Origin: Deltaproteobacteria bacterium
GTDB taxonomy: Bacteria > Myxococcota_A > UBA796 > GCA-2862545
Direction: 5' to 3'
Length of the DNA: 64,000 bases
NCBI GenBank assembly: GCA_006226595.1
Contig: SBGP01000020.1
Location: 1 to 64,000, forward strand
In this document: positions 26,221 through 35,034 of the stretch, piece by piece
Position numbering within the stretch: position 1 is the first letter of the stretch
Layout of the letters: each line of letters starts with the position of its first letter
Position numbers and translations under genes: made by a program
The notes under the pieces: generated by a model
Databases searched by the model: none
Seen by the model: only the letters and a program-made list of their open reading frames with translations
What the model was told of the DNA's origin: nothing

Positions 26221-26702
26221 GCGAGGGCCGCCGCGAGCTCGGCCTCGATGGCCTCGGGCTCTTCGCGCGGACCGAAGCGCTTCACGATGTTGCCGTCGGG
26301 ATCGACGAGGAACTTGGTGAAGTTCCACTTGATGCCCTTCGTGCCCAGCACACCCGGCGCCGCGGACTTGAGCTGCTCGAACAGCGGGTGGGTACCCGAG
26401 CCGTTCACCTCGATCTTCGCGTGCATCGGGAAGGTCACGCCGTAGTTGATCTGGCAGAACTCGGCGATGCCGTCGCTGTCGAGGGGCTCCTGGCCGGCGA
26501 ACTGGTTGCAGGGGAAGCCGAGCACGACCAGGCCGTCGTCCTTGTGCGCTTCGTAGAGCTTCTCGAGGCCCTCGAACTGCGGGGTGAGCCCACAGCGGCT
26601 CGCCGTGTTCACGATGAGCAGGGTCTTGCCCTTGTACTCGGAGAGGTCGGTCTCGCGGCCGTCGAGAGTGGTGACGCGGGTGCTGTAGTCGAGCTTCGCC
26701 AT
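26217..26702 (-). CDS. Glutathione-peroxidase-family thiol peroxidase
   Basis: 161 residues reducing hydrogen or organic peroxides. The family triad is visible: peroxidatic Cys37 in NTASRCGLT, Gln71 in FPCNQFAGQE, and the Trp of WNFTKFLVD. The residue is Cys here although this genome appears able to use selenocysteine. Start ATG 26702 with GGAGG five bases upstream; upstream in-frame ATGs lack one. First gene of a gpx-ohrR operon. Bacterial members often use thioredoxin rather than glutathione. Confidence 0.92.
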   Translation of the reverse strand: MAKLDYSTRVTTLDGRETDLSEYKGKTLLIVNTASRCGLTPQFEGLEKLYEAHKDDGLVVLGFPCNQFAGQEPLDSDGIAEFCQINYGVTFPMHAKIEVNGSGTHPLFEQLKSAAPGVLGTKGIKWNFTKFLVDPDGNIVKRFGPREEPEAIEAELAAALA

Positions 26703-26737
26703 GATGGCCTCCATGGACACCATGTAGTGCACGATTA

Positions 26738-26751
26738 AATTGCGCGCAATT
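26738..26751. promoter_or_regulatory. OhrR-type operator palindrome
   Basis: Perfect 14-bp palindrome AATTGCGCGCAATT inside an AT-rich island, 36 bases upstream of the peroxidase start. AATT arms around a short GC core resemble known OhrR operators. On the minus strand a TTTAAT -10 overlaps its edge with TCGACG 17 bases upstream, so a bound repressor would block the promoter. Confidence 0.7.
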
Positions 26752-26814
26752 CATCTCGTCGAAGATCCCGTCTTTCTTGGCTGGACGGAGACCTCCCCGG
26801 GGTAGCCTCTGGCC

Positions 26815-28194
26815 ATGTCCGGCCGACGAATCACCGTGAGCGACGCCGTCTTCCTGGCGTCGGAATCCCGCGAATCGATGATGCACGTGGGGGCGCTCAT
26901 GCCCTTCACCGCACCTCCTGACGCGGAACCCACCTTCCTGCGCGACCTGATGGAGGAGCTGCGGGAGTCGCCCCACGCCTTCCCGCCGTGGAACAAGCGG
27001 CTCAAGAACCCCGAGTTCCTCGCGTCTCCGCGCCAGAAGTGGATCACCGACGACGACTTCGATCTCGACTACCACGTGCGTCGCTCGGCTCTCCCCATCC
27101 CCGGCGGCGAGCGCGAGCTCGGCATCCTGGTCTCGCGCCTGCACTCGGTGCAGATGGACTTCCACCGGCCGCTGTGGGAGGTGCACCTGATCGAGGGCCT
27201 GCACGGCGGGCGCTTCGCCATGTACGCGAAGGTCCACCACTCGCTGATCGACGGCTACACCGCGATGCAGATCCTCTCGAACAGCTTGTCGCCGGACCCC
27301 GACGAGCGCGACATGCCGCTGTTCTTCCATCGCGAGCGCCCGAAGAAGAAGAGCGCCGGCGAGCCGGTGGCCACACTGTCGGGACTGCTCGACCTGGTGC
27401 GCGAGCAGATCGACGGCAGCGCGCCGTTCTGGAAGGCGGTGGGCCGACTCGGCAAGTCGTGGGGCGGCCTCGATCCGCACCTCGCGGCGCCCATGCAGTC
27501 CCCGTCGACGATCTTCAACAAGAAGATCAGCCGAAACCGGCGCTTTGCAACGCAGTCCTACGCCCAGCAGCGGCTGAAGGATGTCGCCAAGGCCTCGGGC
27601 GGAACCCTCAACGACGTGGCCCTGTGCTTGTGCGGCTCGGCGCTGCGGCGCCTGCTCATCGACCTCAACGCCCTTCCCGACGCCCCGCTCACCGCCATGC
27701 TCCCGGTGAACATCCGCCCCGCGGACGACCCGGGTGGCGGCAACGCCGTGGGCGCCATCCTCGCGTCCCTGGCCACGAACATCGCCGACCCACAGGACCG
27801 CCTGGCCGAGATCATCGCGTCTACCCGCCGGGCCAAGAAGCAGCTCGAGGGCATGCCGCGCTCGACCATTCTCCAGTACACGGCCCTGCTGCTCGCGCCG
27901 CTCGCCGGCCAGCTCGCCACCGGCACCGCCGGCATCGTGCGTCCCGCATTCAACGTCGTGATCAGCAACGTGCCGGGCCCGAGCCAGCCGCTGTACTTCC
28001 GGGGGGCTCGCCTCGAGGGGGCGTACCCGTTGTCGATTCCGTTCCACGGGTACGGCCTGAACATCACCCTCAACGGCTACGCCGGGGACCTGAACTTCGG
28101 TTTCATCGGTTGCCGCGATGCCTTGCCGCACTTGCAGCGACTCGCGGTGTACGCCGGTGAGGCCCTCGAAGAGCTCGAGGCGGCCGTGGGCTGA
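26815..28194 (+). CDS. Wax ester synthase/diacylglycerol acyltransferase
   Basis: 459-residue WS/DGAT enzyme joining acyl-CoA to a long-chain alcohol or diacylglycerol to make storage wax or triacylglycerol. The catalytic HHSLIDG is at 141-147 and the DUF1298-type C-terminal half has LPVNIRP and NVVISNVPGP. ATG at 26815. It points away from the peroxidase operon and is followed by the cyanophycinase-fold gene after 46 bp, so it may share transcription with the ATP-grasp region. Confidence 0.92.
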   Translation: MSGRRITVSDAVFLASESRESMMHVGALMPFTAPPDAEPTFLRDLMEELRESPHAFPPWNKRLKNPEFLASPRQKWITDDDFDLDYHVRRSALPIPGGERELGILVSRLHSVQMDFHRPLWEVHLIEGLHGGRFAMYAKVHHSLIDGYTAMQILSNSLSPDPDERDMPLFFHRERPKKKSAGEPVATLSGLLDLVREQIDGSAPFWKAVGRLGKSWGGLDPHLAAPMQSPSTIFNKKISRNRRFATQSYAQQRLKDVAKASGGTLNDVALCLCGSALRRLLIDLNALPDAPLTAMLPVNIRPADDPGGGNAVGAILASLATNIADPQDRLAEIIASTRRAKKQLEGMPRSTILQYTALLLAPLAGQLATGTAGIVRPAFNVVISNVPGPSQPLYFRGARLEGAYPLSIPFHGYGLNITLNGYAGDLNFGFIGCRDALPHLQRLAVYAGEALEELEAAVG

Positions 28195-28240
28195 CGAAGC
28201 GCGTCGACCGCCGCGATGCGCCGGGTTAACGCCCGCCCCC

Positions 28241-29194
28241 ATGCTCCATCTCCTCGGACCCCAACGCCGCGACCCCAACCTCGTCGAGGTGCTCGATCAC
28301 CTCGGGGTGTCGGGGCCGTTGGTCGCGATCACGGCTGGCTGGCGCCACGACGAGGACGAGCTCGGGCCCCTCGAGGCCGCTGTCGGCAAGGTCAGCCACC
28401 TGCCGCTGTACCGCTGGTTCGACGAGGTGCCCGATCAGGCGCCGGATATCGCCAAGCTGTACAAGGAGCGCCAGTCGCGCATCGTGCGCTTCAAGGAGCT
28501 GTACCGCCTGCGCATGAGCATGGGCCTCGACACGGTGCGCGCGCTGGTCCGCACCAAGTCCGCCGAGCCCGGTCTCGTCGAGCAGCAAATCCAGAGCGCC
28601 TCGGAGGTCGTGCGCGGCATCGACCGCGAAGCGCTCGCCGCCGTGGACGCGGTGCGCGCGGACTACTCGCGGCTCGTGCAGCGCTTCGAGTGCCCGGCCA
28701 TCGCCGCTCGACGCGACGAGGTCGATGCGGCCATCGAAGACGCCGGCGCCATCCTCGTCGCGGGCGGGCACGTCGCCGTCCTCCGCAACCGCATGCTGTT
28801 CTTCGGCGCGGAGCACCCGATTCGCCGGGCCATGGAGCGCGGTGTGCCCGTGCTCGCCTGGGGCGCCGGGGCCATGGTGATGACCCGCCGCATCGTGCTG
28901 TTCTACGACGACGCCCCCGACGGCTCCGCCGACGCCGAGATCCTCGATCACGGCCTCGGGCTCGCCCCAGACCTCGTCGCCTTGCCTCACGCGCGGGAGC
29001 GCCTGCGCCTCGGTGACGCGGCACGCGTCTCGGCTCTGGCCCGCCGCTTCGGACCCGACGCGTGCATCGCGCTCGAGAAGGGCGCGTGGATTCGCCATAC
29101 CTCGGCGGGCTGGCGCAGCCGGGGACCCGCAGGCAGCGCGTCCCTGCTCCTCGCCGACGGTCGCGTGGACGACGTCCCGCGGGAGGTCGCATGA
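28241..29194 (+). CDS. Peptidase S51/cyanophycinase-fold protein lacking the catalytic serine
   Basis: 317 residues. The C-terminal half follows the S51 class I amidotransferase fold: AGGHVAVLRNRMLFF, then VLAWGAGAMVM (204-214), where family enzymes have a WSAGA/TSAGA nucleophile elbow, then LPHARERLRL (248-257), placed like the family histidine segment. Gly208 occupies the nucleophile Ser position, so hydrolysis is unlikely; binding or a different reaction is possible. Residues 1-150 contain a helical insert with many charged residues. ATG 28241. ATGA overlap with the esterase gene. First gene of the ATP-grasp/hydrolase run. Confidence 0.75.
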   Translation: MLHLLGPQRRDPNLVEVLDHLGVSGPLVAITAGWRHDEDELGPLEAAVGKVSHLPLYRWFDEVPDQAPDIAKLYKERQSRIVRFKELYRLRMSMGLDTVRALVRTKSAEPGLVEQQIQSASEVVRGIDREALAAVDAVRADYSRLVQRFECPAIAARRDEVDAAIEDAGAILVAGGHVAVLRNRMLFFGAEHPIRRAMERGVPVLAWGAGAMVMTRRIVLFYDDAPDGSADAEILDHGLGLAPDLVALPHARERLRLGDAARVSALARRFGPDACIALEKGAWIRHTSAGWRSRGPAGSASLLLADGRVDDVPREVA

Positions 29195-30336
29195 CCCGGG
29201 TTCTCGACCTCCTCAAGCAGATCGAGGCGGATCCCGCCCACACCACGCACCTCGTCGAGCACTTCCTCGAGCGCTTCGGCAGCCCCGTGGTCCAGGAAGG
29301 CACCGCCACCTTCTTCCTGCGCGGTCCCTACGAGTCCGTCGCGCTCGTGCACTGGGTGTTCGGCCTCGAGTCGCGCATCCCCTTCTCTCGCCTGCCGGGC
29401 ACCGACGTGTGGTCGCTGTCGGTCGAGCTGCCCGAGCACGCCCGGGTCGAGTACAAGTTCGAGGTCATCCTCAACGGCCACCGCCACTGGATCAAGGACC
29501 CCAACAACCCGCACCTCGCCTTCGACCCCTTCGGCGCGAACAGCGTGTGCCGGATGACCGGCTACGAGGACCCGAGCTGGGTCGAGCCCGACGAGGACGC
29601 CCGGCGCGGCACGCTCGACGGCTTCACCGTGAACAGCACGGTGTTCGGCGACCAGCGGGACGTGCGCATCTGGGTGCCCCACGAGTACAAGGCCCACAAG
29701 GAGTACCGACTGCTCGTCGTCCACGACGGCGACGACTACCTGCGGTTCACCGGCCTCCAGACCATCCTCGAGAACCTCGTGCACCGACACGAGATGATGC
29801 CGGTCGTCGTGGCCCTCATCAACGGCGTGAGCCGTAACGAGGAGTTCGGCGCGAACCCGCTCCATCCCCGCTACATCATGGAGGACCTGGTGCCGGCGCT
29901 CGAGAAGCGCCACCGCCTGTCCCCCGACCCCCGCGACCGCGGGCTGATGGGCGCGAGCTTCGGTGGCGTGGCCAGCCTGTGGACCGCGTGGAACTACCCC
30001 GGCGCCTGGGGTCAGCTCGTGCTCCAGTCCGGCAGCTTCGTATTCACGGACATCGGCCACCACGGCCGCAGCCCACTGTGGGACCCGGTCGTCGCCTTCG
30101 TGAACGAGTTCCGCCAGGACCCGGGTCGCACCGGTGCCCGCGTCTTCCAGTCCTGCGGCGTGTTCGAGAGCCTGATCACGTACAACCGCTCGCTCGTGCC
30201 GCTGCTCCGCGACGCTGGTGTCGACCACAAGTTCGTCGAGAGCCGGGACGGCCACAACTGGATCGGCTGGCGCGACCGCCTGCGCGAGGGCCTGACCTTC
30301 GCGTTCCCCGGCCATCTGTGGATGACCTATGACTGA
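29191..30336 (+). CDS. Esterase-D/Fes-type alpha/beta hydrolase with N-terminal E-set-like domain
   Basis: 381 residues. Residues 40-125 look like a carbohydrate-binding-module-48/early-set domain (KFEVILNGHRHWIKDPNNP), as in enterochelin esterases; residues 140-375 form a putative esterase with nucleophile Ser256 in GASFGG and a late His in DGHNW. No signal peptide. It would hydrolyse an ester or amide-ester in the cytosol. ATG overlaps the upstream stop and the next gene overlaps its 3' end by 8 bp: a tight operon. Confidence 0.82.
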   Translation: MTRVLDLLKQIEADPAHTTHLVEHFLERFGSPVVQEGTATFFLRGPYESVALVHWVFGLESRIPFSRLPGTDVWSLSVELPEHARVEYKFEVILNGHRHWIKDPNNPHLAFDPFGANSVCRMTGYEDPSWVEPDEDARRGTLDGFTVNSTVFGDQRDVRIWVPHEYKAHKEYRLLVVHDGDDYLRFTGLQTILENLVHRHEMMPVVVALINGVSRNEEFGANPLHPRYIMEDLVPALEKRHRLSPDPRDRGLMGASFGGVASLWTAWNYPGAWGQLVLQSGSFVFTDIGHHGRSPLWDPVVAFVNEFRQDPGRTGARVFQSCGVFESLITYNRSLVPLLRDAGVDHKFVESRDGHNWIGWRDRLREGLTFAFPGHLWMTYD

Positions 30337-31717
30337 GGCCGGTCGCACCGCGCTGTGGGCAGGCATCGGTCTGCTCGCCGCAGGTGCGCTGGCCGCCGGA
30401 GTGCTCGCCTCACGCGCCCCGGCTCCCCCCGAGATCCCCGACCTCGACACGCTGCCCGCCCTCCCTCGAGCCACGGCCGAGGCGCGCGACGTGGTGCTCG
30501 TCATCGGCTGCACCGTGCGCAAGGACGAGCTCACGCCGTACGGCGGGCTCGCGAAGACCACCCCGTTCCTGGCCGAGCTCGCCGCCCGCGGCGCTCGCTT
30601 CGAGGACGGCATCGCGGCCGCTCCGTGGACCAAGGCCGCGACGACCGCGCTGATCACCGGCCAGCATGCAGCATCGGTCGGCATGGTCGAGCCCACACGC
30701 GGCACGAACCGCCGCGTGCTCGCGAGCGAGGTGACCACCCTCGCCGAGCGCTTCGCCGAGGCGGGCTACGCGACGGTCGGGGCCACCGCGAACCCGAACC
30801 TCAACGCCGTGTTCGGCATGGACCAGGGCTTCGCGCGCTACCTCGAGGGCAGCGCGCTGTGGGCGGGCGGCCACCAGGCCAAGGTCGACGGTCGTGTGCT
30901 CGCGGGTTCGGTCATCGACGCGGTCCGCGAGGTCCCAGGCACCGCCCCCCTGTTCCTGCAGGTCATGTTCGTCGACGCCCACGCGCCCACCGACACCCCG
31001 GACCCGTCCGGTTGGGCCGAGGACGGCGCTCCCCAGGCACTCGCGAGCTATCGCGGCGACCTGAACCGCCTCGACACGGCGGTGCGCACGCTGTCCGACG
31101 CGCTAACCCGCGCCGGACGCGATCCCGAGCGCGCGTACTTCGTGTTCGTCTCGGATCACGGCGAGGGGCTCGGCATCCCGACGCACCACGGCACCGCCCA
31201 CGGCGAGACCACCTACCGGAGCACCGTCGCCATGCCGTGGCTGGTCACGGGTCCCGACGTCGCGAGCCGGACGATTCCCGGACTCGCCTCCCAGGTCGAC
31301 GTGACGCCCACCCTGCTCGGCCTTGCGGACATCGAGGGCTACGAGGGTCCGGGCCAGGACCACAGCGCGCTGATCCGCGGTGAAGGCCAGCGCACCGCCC
31401 GCGACCGTGCCTTTGTCGACACCTGGTTCGCCGAGCGGCAACGCGCCGCCGTGTACACCGACGACACCGCGTGCCACCTCGAGCTGCAGAAGACCGAGGA
31501 CACGACCCCGGGTCGCGTCTTCCCCGCCTGCTATGACCGCCGCACCGATCCGTGGGCCGAGCACCCCCTCGCCGATCCGCCTCGGGCGCTGATCAAAGAA
31601 GCGTGGCAGTGGCGGAAGGACCGGGAGTCCGAGTACGCCGCGTGGCCCCACACGCGAAACGCGAAGCTCGACGACGACGAGACCCGTATGCTCGAAGCGC
31701 TCGGCTACGTGCAGTAG
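30329..31717 (+). CDS. Membrane-anchored sulfatase/phosphatase-fold protein with altered active site
   Basis: 462 residues: one N-terminal membrane helix (about 8-28) then an alkaline-phosphatase-fold domain. In relatives the first strand reads VDTLRAD; here it is IGCTVRKDE, putting Cys where a metal-binding Asp is expected. The nucleophile segment is APWTKAATTALITG, with Thr and no C/S-x-P-S-R. FVSDHGEG keeps the later metal Asp-His. It is therefore not a formylglycine sulfatase; a phosphotransferase-like or inactive role is possible. Overlaps the esterase gene by 8 bp, implying coupled synthesis. Confidence 0.75.
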   Translation: MTEAGRTALWAGIGLLAAGALAAGVLASRAPAPPEIPDLDTLPALPRATAEARDVVLVIGCTVRKDELTPYGGLAKTTPFLAELAARGARFEDGIAAAPWTKAATTALITGQHAASVGMVEPTRGTNRRVLASEVTTLAERFAEAGYATVGATANPNLNAVFGMDQGFARYLEGSALWAGGHQAKVDGRVLAGSVIDAVREVPGTAPLFLQVMFVDAHAPTDTPDPSGWAEDGAPQALASYRGDLNRLDTAVRTLSDALTRAGRDPERAYFVFVSDHGEGLGIPTHHGTAHGETTYRSTVAMPWLVTGPDVASRTIPGLASQVDVTPTLLGLADIEGYEGPGQDHSALIRGEGQRTARDRAFVDTWFAERQRAAVYTDDTACHLELQKTEDTTPGRVFPACYDRRTDPWAEHPLADPPRALIKEAWQWRKDRESEYAAWPHTRNAKLDDDETRMLEALGYVQ

Positions 31718-31796
31718 TGCGATCCGTCACGTCGTCGACCCGAGACGACGAGCCCCCGCGGGGTTAGCCCTCCGCGCTGATTTCCTCGGAGCATCC

Positions 31797-33038
31797 ATGG
31801 ACTCCTCCGTCCGACACATCGGACTGTCGCTCGGCGCCGACCTCTGCTGGCCCGCGGCCTTCGAAGACCTGCTCAACGCGCTCGATCTCGACATCGAGCA
31901 CGACGGCGAGCGCATGACCTTCTCGGTCGAGCGCGTCACCGTGCACCCCTTCGATCTGCAGTACAAGCCGAAGTACGACCTCGTGATCGACCGCATCACC
32001 CACTGGTTCAACACCAGCCGCGAATGGGTGAAGAAGATCGCGCTGATGGACGGTGTGTACGTGCTCAACAACCCGTGGGCCATCCAGTCCATGGAGAAGC
32101 ACACGTCCTACGCGGCGATGATGCGGCTCGGCATGCGCATCCCCAAGACCTGGATGATCCCGCCGAAGGAGTACGAGGACGAGGGCGACACCAAGGTCAC
32201 CGTGCAGCGCTACAACCGCCTGTTCGACCTCGCCAAGCTCGGTGAGGAGATCGGCTACCCCGCGTTCCTCAAGCCCTACGACGGCGGCGGCTGGGTCGGC
32301 GTGACCCGCGTCACCGACAGCGCGTCGCTGCACGCTGCCTACGACAAGAGCGGCAAGCGCGTGCAGCACCTGCAGGCCGCGGTCCAGGGCTGGGACCGCT
32401 TCGTGCGCGGCGTCGGCATCGGGCCGCAGGTCATGCTCGCGAAGTACGACCCGGACCAGCCGCTCCACGGGCGCTACGTGCCCGACGAGGCCCCGCTCAC
32501 CGGCGACGAGGCGTGGGAGGCGCGGGCGACGACCAAGGTCATCAACGCGTTCTTCCGCTGGGACTTCAACTCGTGCGAGATGCTGCGCGCCGACGGCGAG
32601 CTGCATCCCATCGACTTCGCGAACGCGTGCCCCGACAGCCAGGTCACGAGCCTGCACTACTACTTCCCGCAGCTCGTGCTCAACCTGCTCAAGTGGTCGA
32701 TCTTCTGCGCCGCCACCCGCCGCAAGCCCTCGCTGTCGATGGACTGGGAGAGCTTCTTCGCCATCGCCGCCGAGGACATCCCCTACCGCGACAAGCTCGT
32801 GAAGTACGAGGCCCTCGCGGACGCCCACTTCGACACCGCCGCCTTCGACGCGTTCTGTGCCGAGCACCTCGGTGATCTGCCGCGCGTGGCCGATGCCTAC
32901 TTCGCGAGCGACCGCTTCCGCGAGGTCACCCGAGCCAAGGTCGCCGCGCTGTACCCCGAGCACGAGATCGACGTGTTCACCAACCACTTCTTCGACCAGG
33001 TCCAGACCTGGCGCGCGCACCACCCGGTGGAGAGCTGA
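31797..33038 (+). CDS. ATP-grasp ligase A (413 residues)
   Basis: ATP-grasp fold enzyme expected to form an acyl-phosphate and join it to an amine or thiol. Visible: YPAFLKPYDGGGWVGV (ATP-grasp lysine strand and glycine loop) in the middle, and LHPIDFANACPDSQ, the Mg-binding acid/Asn segment, later. It differs in sequence from the other three ATP-grasp proteins nearby and has a long C-terminal extension with DWESFFAIAAEDIPYRD. Substrates unknown. ATG 31797; its TGA overlaps the ATG of the following esterase (TGATG). Confidence 0.8.
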   Translation: MDSSVRHIGLSLGADLCWPAAFEDLLNALDLDIEHDGERMTFSVERVTVHPFDLQYKPKYDLVIDRITHWFNTSREWVKKIALMDGVYVLNNPWAIQSMEKHTSYAAMMRLGMRIPKTWMIPPKEYEDEGDTKVTVQRYNRLFDLAKLGEEIGYPAFLKPYDGGGWVGVTRVTDSASLHAAYDKSGKRVQHLQAAVQGWDRFVRGVGIGPQVMLAKYDPDQPLHGRYVPDEAPLTGDEAWEARATTKVINAFFRWDFNSCEMLRADGELHPIDFANACPDSQVTSLHYYFPQLVLNLLKWSIFCAATRRKPSLSMDWESFFAIAAEDIPYRDKLVKYEALADAHFDTAAFDAFCAEHLGDLPRVADAYFASDRFREVTRAKVAALYPEHEIDVFTNHFFDQVQTWRAHHPVES

Positions 33039-33766
33039 TGGAACGCCGCACCTTTGCCTGGCACAGCCCGGCCCTCGACCGCGAGATGCGCATCGCCGCG
33101 TGGGGCCACTTCGGCCGTCCGGTGGTCCTGTTCGCGACCGCCGCGAGCGACGAGCTGGACTACGAGCGCTTCAAGCTCATCCACGTGCTCAAGCCGCTGA
33201 TGGAAGCGGGCCGCATCAAGGTCTACAGTGTGAGCTCCGTCGCAGGCGAGGGCTGGCTGTCCAAGGACGCGCACCCCGGCCACAAGAGCTGGCTGCAGCA
33301 CTGCTACGACCGCTACCTGGGCGAAGAGGCATTTCCCGCCATCGCCGAGGACTGCGGCGGCTTCACGCACTTCGTCACTGCTGGCGCGTCCATCGGCGCC
33401 TACAACGCGGTGACCGCGCTGCTCAAGCACCCCGACTATGTCGACCTCGCCATCGGTATGTCCGGCACCTACGACTTCGATCGCTGGATGCACGGCCACC
33501 GCGACGAGTTCTACTACTTCAACCAGCCGATGTACTTCGTGCCCAACCTGCCCGAGGGCGCCCTGCTCGACGAGCTGCGCACCAAGCGCGTCGTGCTCGC
33601 CACCGGCCAGGGCCGCGCCGAGGCACCCGACGAGTCGCGGCGCATGAGCCAGGTGCTCGATGCCAAGGGCATCCCCAACGATCTCGAGATCTGGGGCAAG
33701 GACGTGCACCACGACTGGCCGACCTGGCGCACCATGCTGCCGATGTTCCTCGACCGGCTCGTCTAG
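33038..33766 (+). CDS. Alpha/beta-hydrolase esterase coupled to ATP-grasp A
   Basis: 242 residues, single-domain esterase with nucleophile Ser118 in AGASIGAYNA and a late HHDW histidine. No signal peptide. The ATG shares one base with the stop of ATP-grasp A, so the two are co-translated and probably act on the same metabolite: one ligates, the other releases, or transfers. It resembles the uncharacterised esterase group often placed with ATP-grasp genes, which I state from general family knowledge. Confidence 0.8.
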   Translation: MERRTFAWHSPALDREMRIAAWGHFGRPVVLFATAASDELDYERFKLIHVLKPLMEAGRIKVYSVSSVAGEGWLSKDAHPGHKSWLQHCYDRYLGEEAFPAIAEDCGGFTHFVTAGASIGAYNAVTALLKHPDYVDLAIGMSGTYDFDRWMHGHRDEFYYFNQPMYFVPNLPEGALLDELRTKRVVLATGQGRAEAPDESRRMSQVLDAKGIPNDLEIWGKDVHHDWPTWRTMLPMFLDRLV

Positions 33767-33816
33767 CCCCGCTGGCGTCTCGCCCCTCGCACAAGCTCCG
33801 AACCCAGGTTCTTCCG

Positions 33817-35034
33817 ATGCACGTGATTCTGCTCGCCCCCCACTTCCCCGCCGGCCAGCGCCGCTTCCTGCGCGCACTCAAGTCCGTGGGGGCCATGGTC
33901 ACGGGCATCGTCGACGGGCCCGTCGACACCGAGGTCAAGCACTTCCTCGATCAGATCGTCACCATCGACAACGTGACCAGCGAAGAGCAGGTCTACCGCG
34001 CCGTGCGCAAGATCCAGGACAAGGGTCCGTGGGTGCACAAGCTCGAGGCGACCATCGAGGCCCACGTGCTCACCGCGGCCCGCGTGCGCGAGCGCACCGC
34101 GATTCCCGGAACGCCCGCCGAGACCGTGCTTCGCTGCCGCGACAAGGTCCTGATGAAGACCTTCCTCAAGGAGCACGGCATTCCCTCCGCCGCCCACGAG
34201 GGCGTCGAGACCGCCGGCGAGTGCCGGGCCTTCGCCGATCGCGTCGGCTACCCGCTGATCATCAAGCCGCGCGACGGTGCGGGCAGCGCCGGAACCTACC
34301 GGGTCGACGACGACGCCGAGCTCGAGTGGGTCATCCACGAGCTCGGCATGGACCGTCGCCCCACGCCGGTCGCCATCGAGGAGTTCGTCGAGGGCCACGA
34401 GGGTTTCTACGACACGCTCACCGTGAACGGCCGCATCGTCATGGACTTCGTGTCGCACTACTACCCGAACGTGCTCCCCGCGATGCGCGATCCGGGCACG
34501 CCGGCGATGATCGTGACCAGCAACCGCATCGCGGCCGACAGCTACGGTGAGCTCAAGAAGCTCGGCGCGCAGGTCAACGACGCCCTCGGTCTCGGCACGA
34601 CGGCGACGCACATGGAGTGGTTCTTCGGTCCCAAGGGCCTGCGCTTCAGCGAGATCGGCGCCCGTCCGCCCGGCGTGAACTTCTGGGACGTGTACTGCGC
34701 CGCAAACGAGATCGACCTGTACGAGGAGTGGGCGCGGGCCGTGTGCTACGGCGACGTGCACGCCATGCCTTCCCGCCGCTACTCCGGCGGCCTGATCTCG
34801 CTGCGCCCGACCCGCCAGGGCACGGTGCACGGCTACACCGGCGTCGACGAGGTGTACCGGAAGTACGGCGCCGGAATCGTCAAGGCGCATCTGCCTCCGG
34901 TGGGCAGCCGCACCCAGCCGATCGAAGCCGGCTACCTCGCCAACGCGTGGCTCATCGTCCGGCACCCCGACTACGATGGATGCAAGGCGGTGATGGAAGA
35001 CATCGGCCGCACCCTCCGCATGCACGCAGGATGA
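33817..35034 (+). CDS. ATP-grasp ligase B (405 residues)
   Basis: Carboxylate-amine ligase-like ATP-grasp protein. It begins MHVILLAPHFPAGQRRFLRA (pre-ATP-grasp Rossmann fold), then YPLIIKPRDGAGSAGTYRV, AIEEFVEGHE and the Mg/phosphate site THMEWFFGPKGLRFSEIGAR with PPGVN. Same length and architecture as ligase D, and alignable with C. ATG 33817. Its stop overlaps the next hydrolase start (ATGA). Target carboxylate and amine unknown. Confidence 0.85.
   Translation: MHVILLAPHFPAGQRRFLRALKSVGAMVTGIVDGPVDTEVKHFLDQIVTIDNVTSEEQVYRAVRKIQDKGPWVHKLEATIEAHVLTAARVRERTAIPGTPAETVLRCRDKVLMKTFLKEHGIPSAAHEGVETAGECRAFADRVGYPLIIKPRDGAGSAGTYRVDDDAELEWVIHELGMDRRPTPVAIEEFVEGHEGFYDTLTVNGRIVMDFVSHYYPNVLPAMRDPGTPAMIVTSNRIAADSYGELKKLGAQVNDALGLGTTATHMEWFFGPKGLRFSEIGARPPGVNFWDVYCAANEIDLYEEWARAVCYGDVHAMPSRRYSGGLISLRPTRQGTVHGYTGVDEVYRKYGAGIVKAHLPPVGSRTQPIEAGYLANAWLIVRHPDYDGCKAVMEDIGRTLRMHAG

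Noticed and set aside
25777-28278. 833-codon minus-strand frame ending in the MarR gene
   Set aside because: It is antisense to the WS/DGAT gene and out of frame with gpx; only its last 147 codons (OhrR-like) are real.
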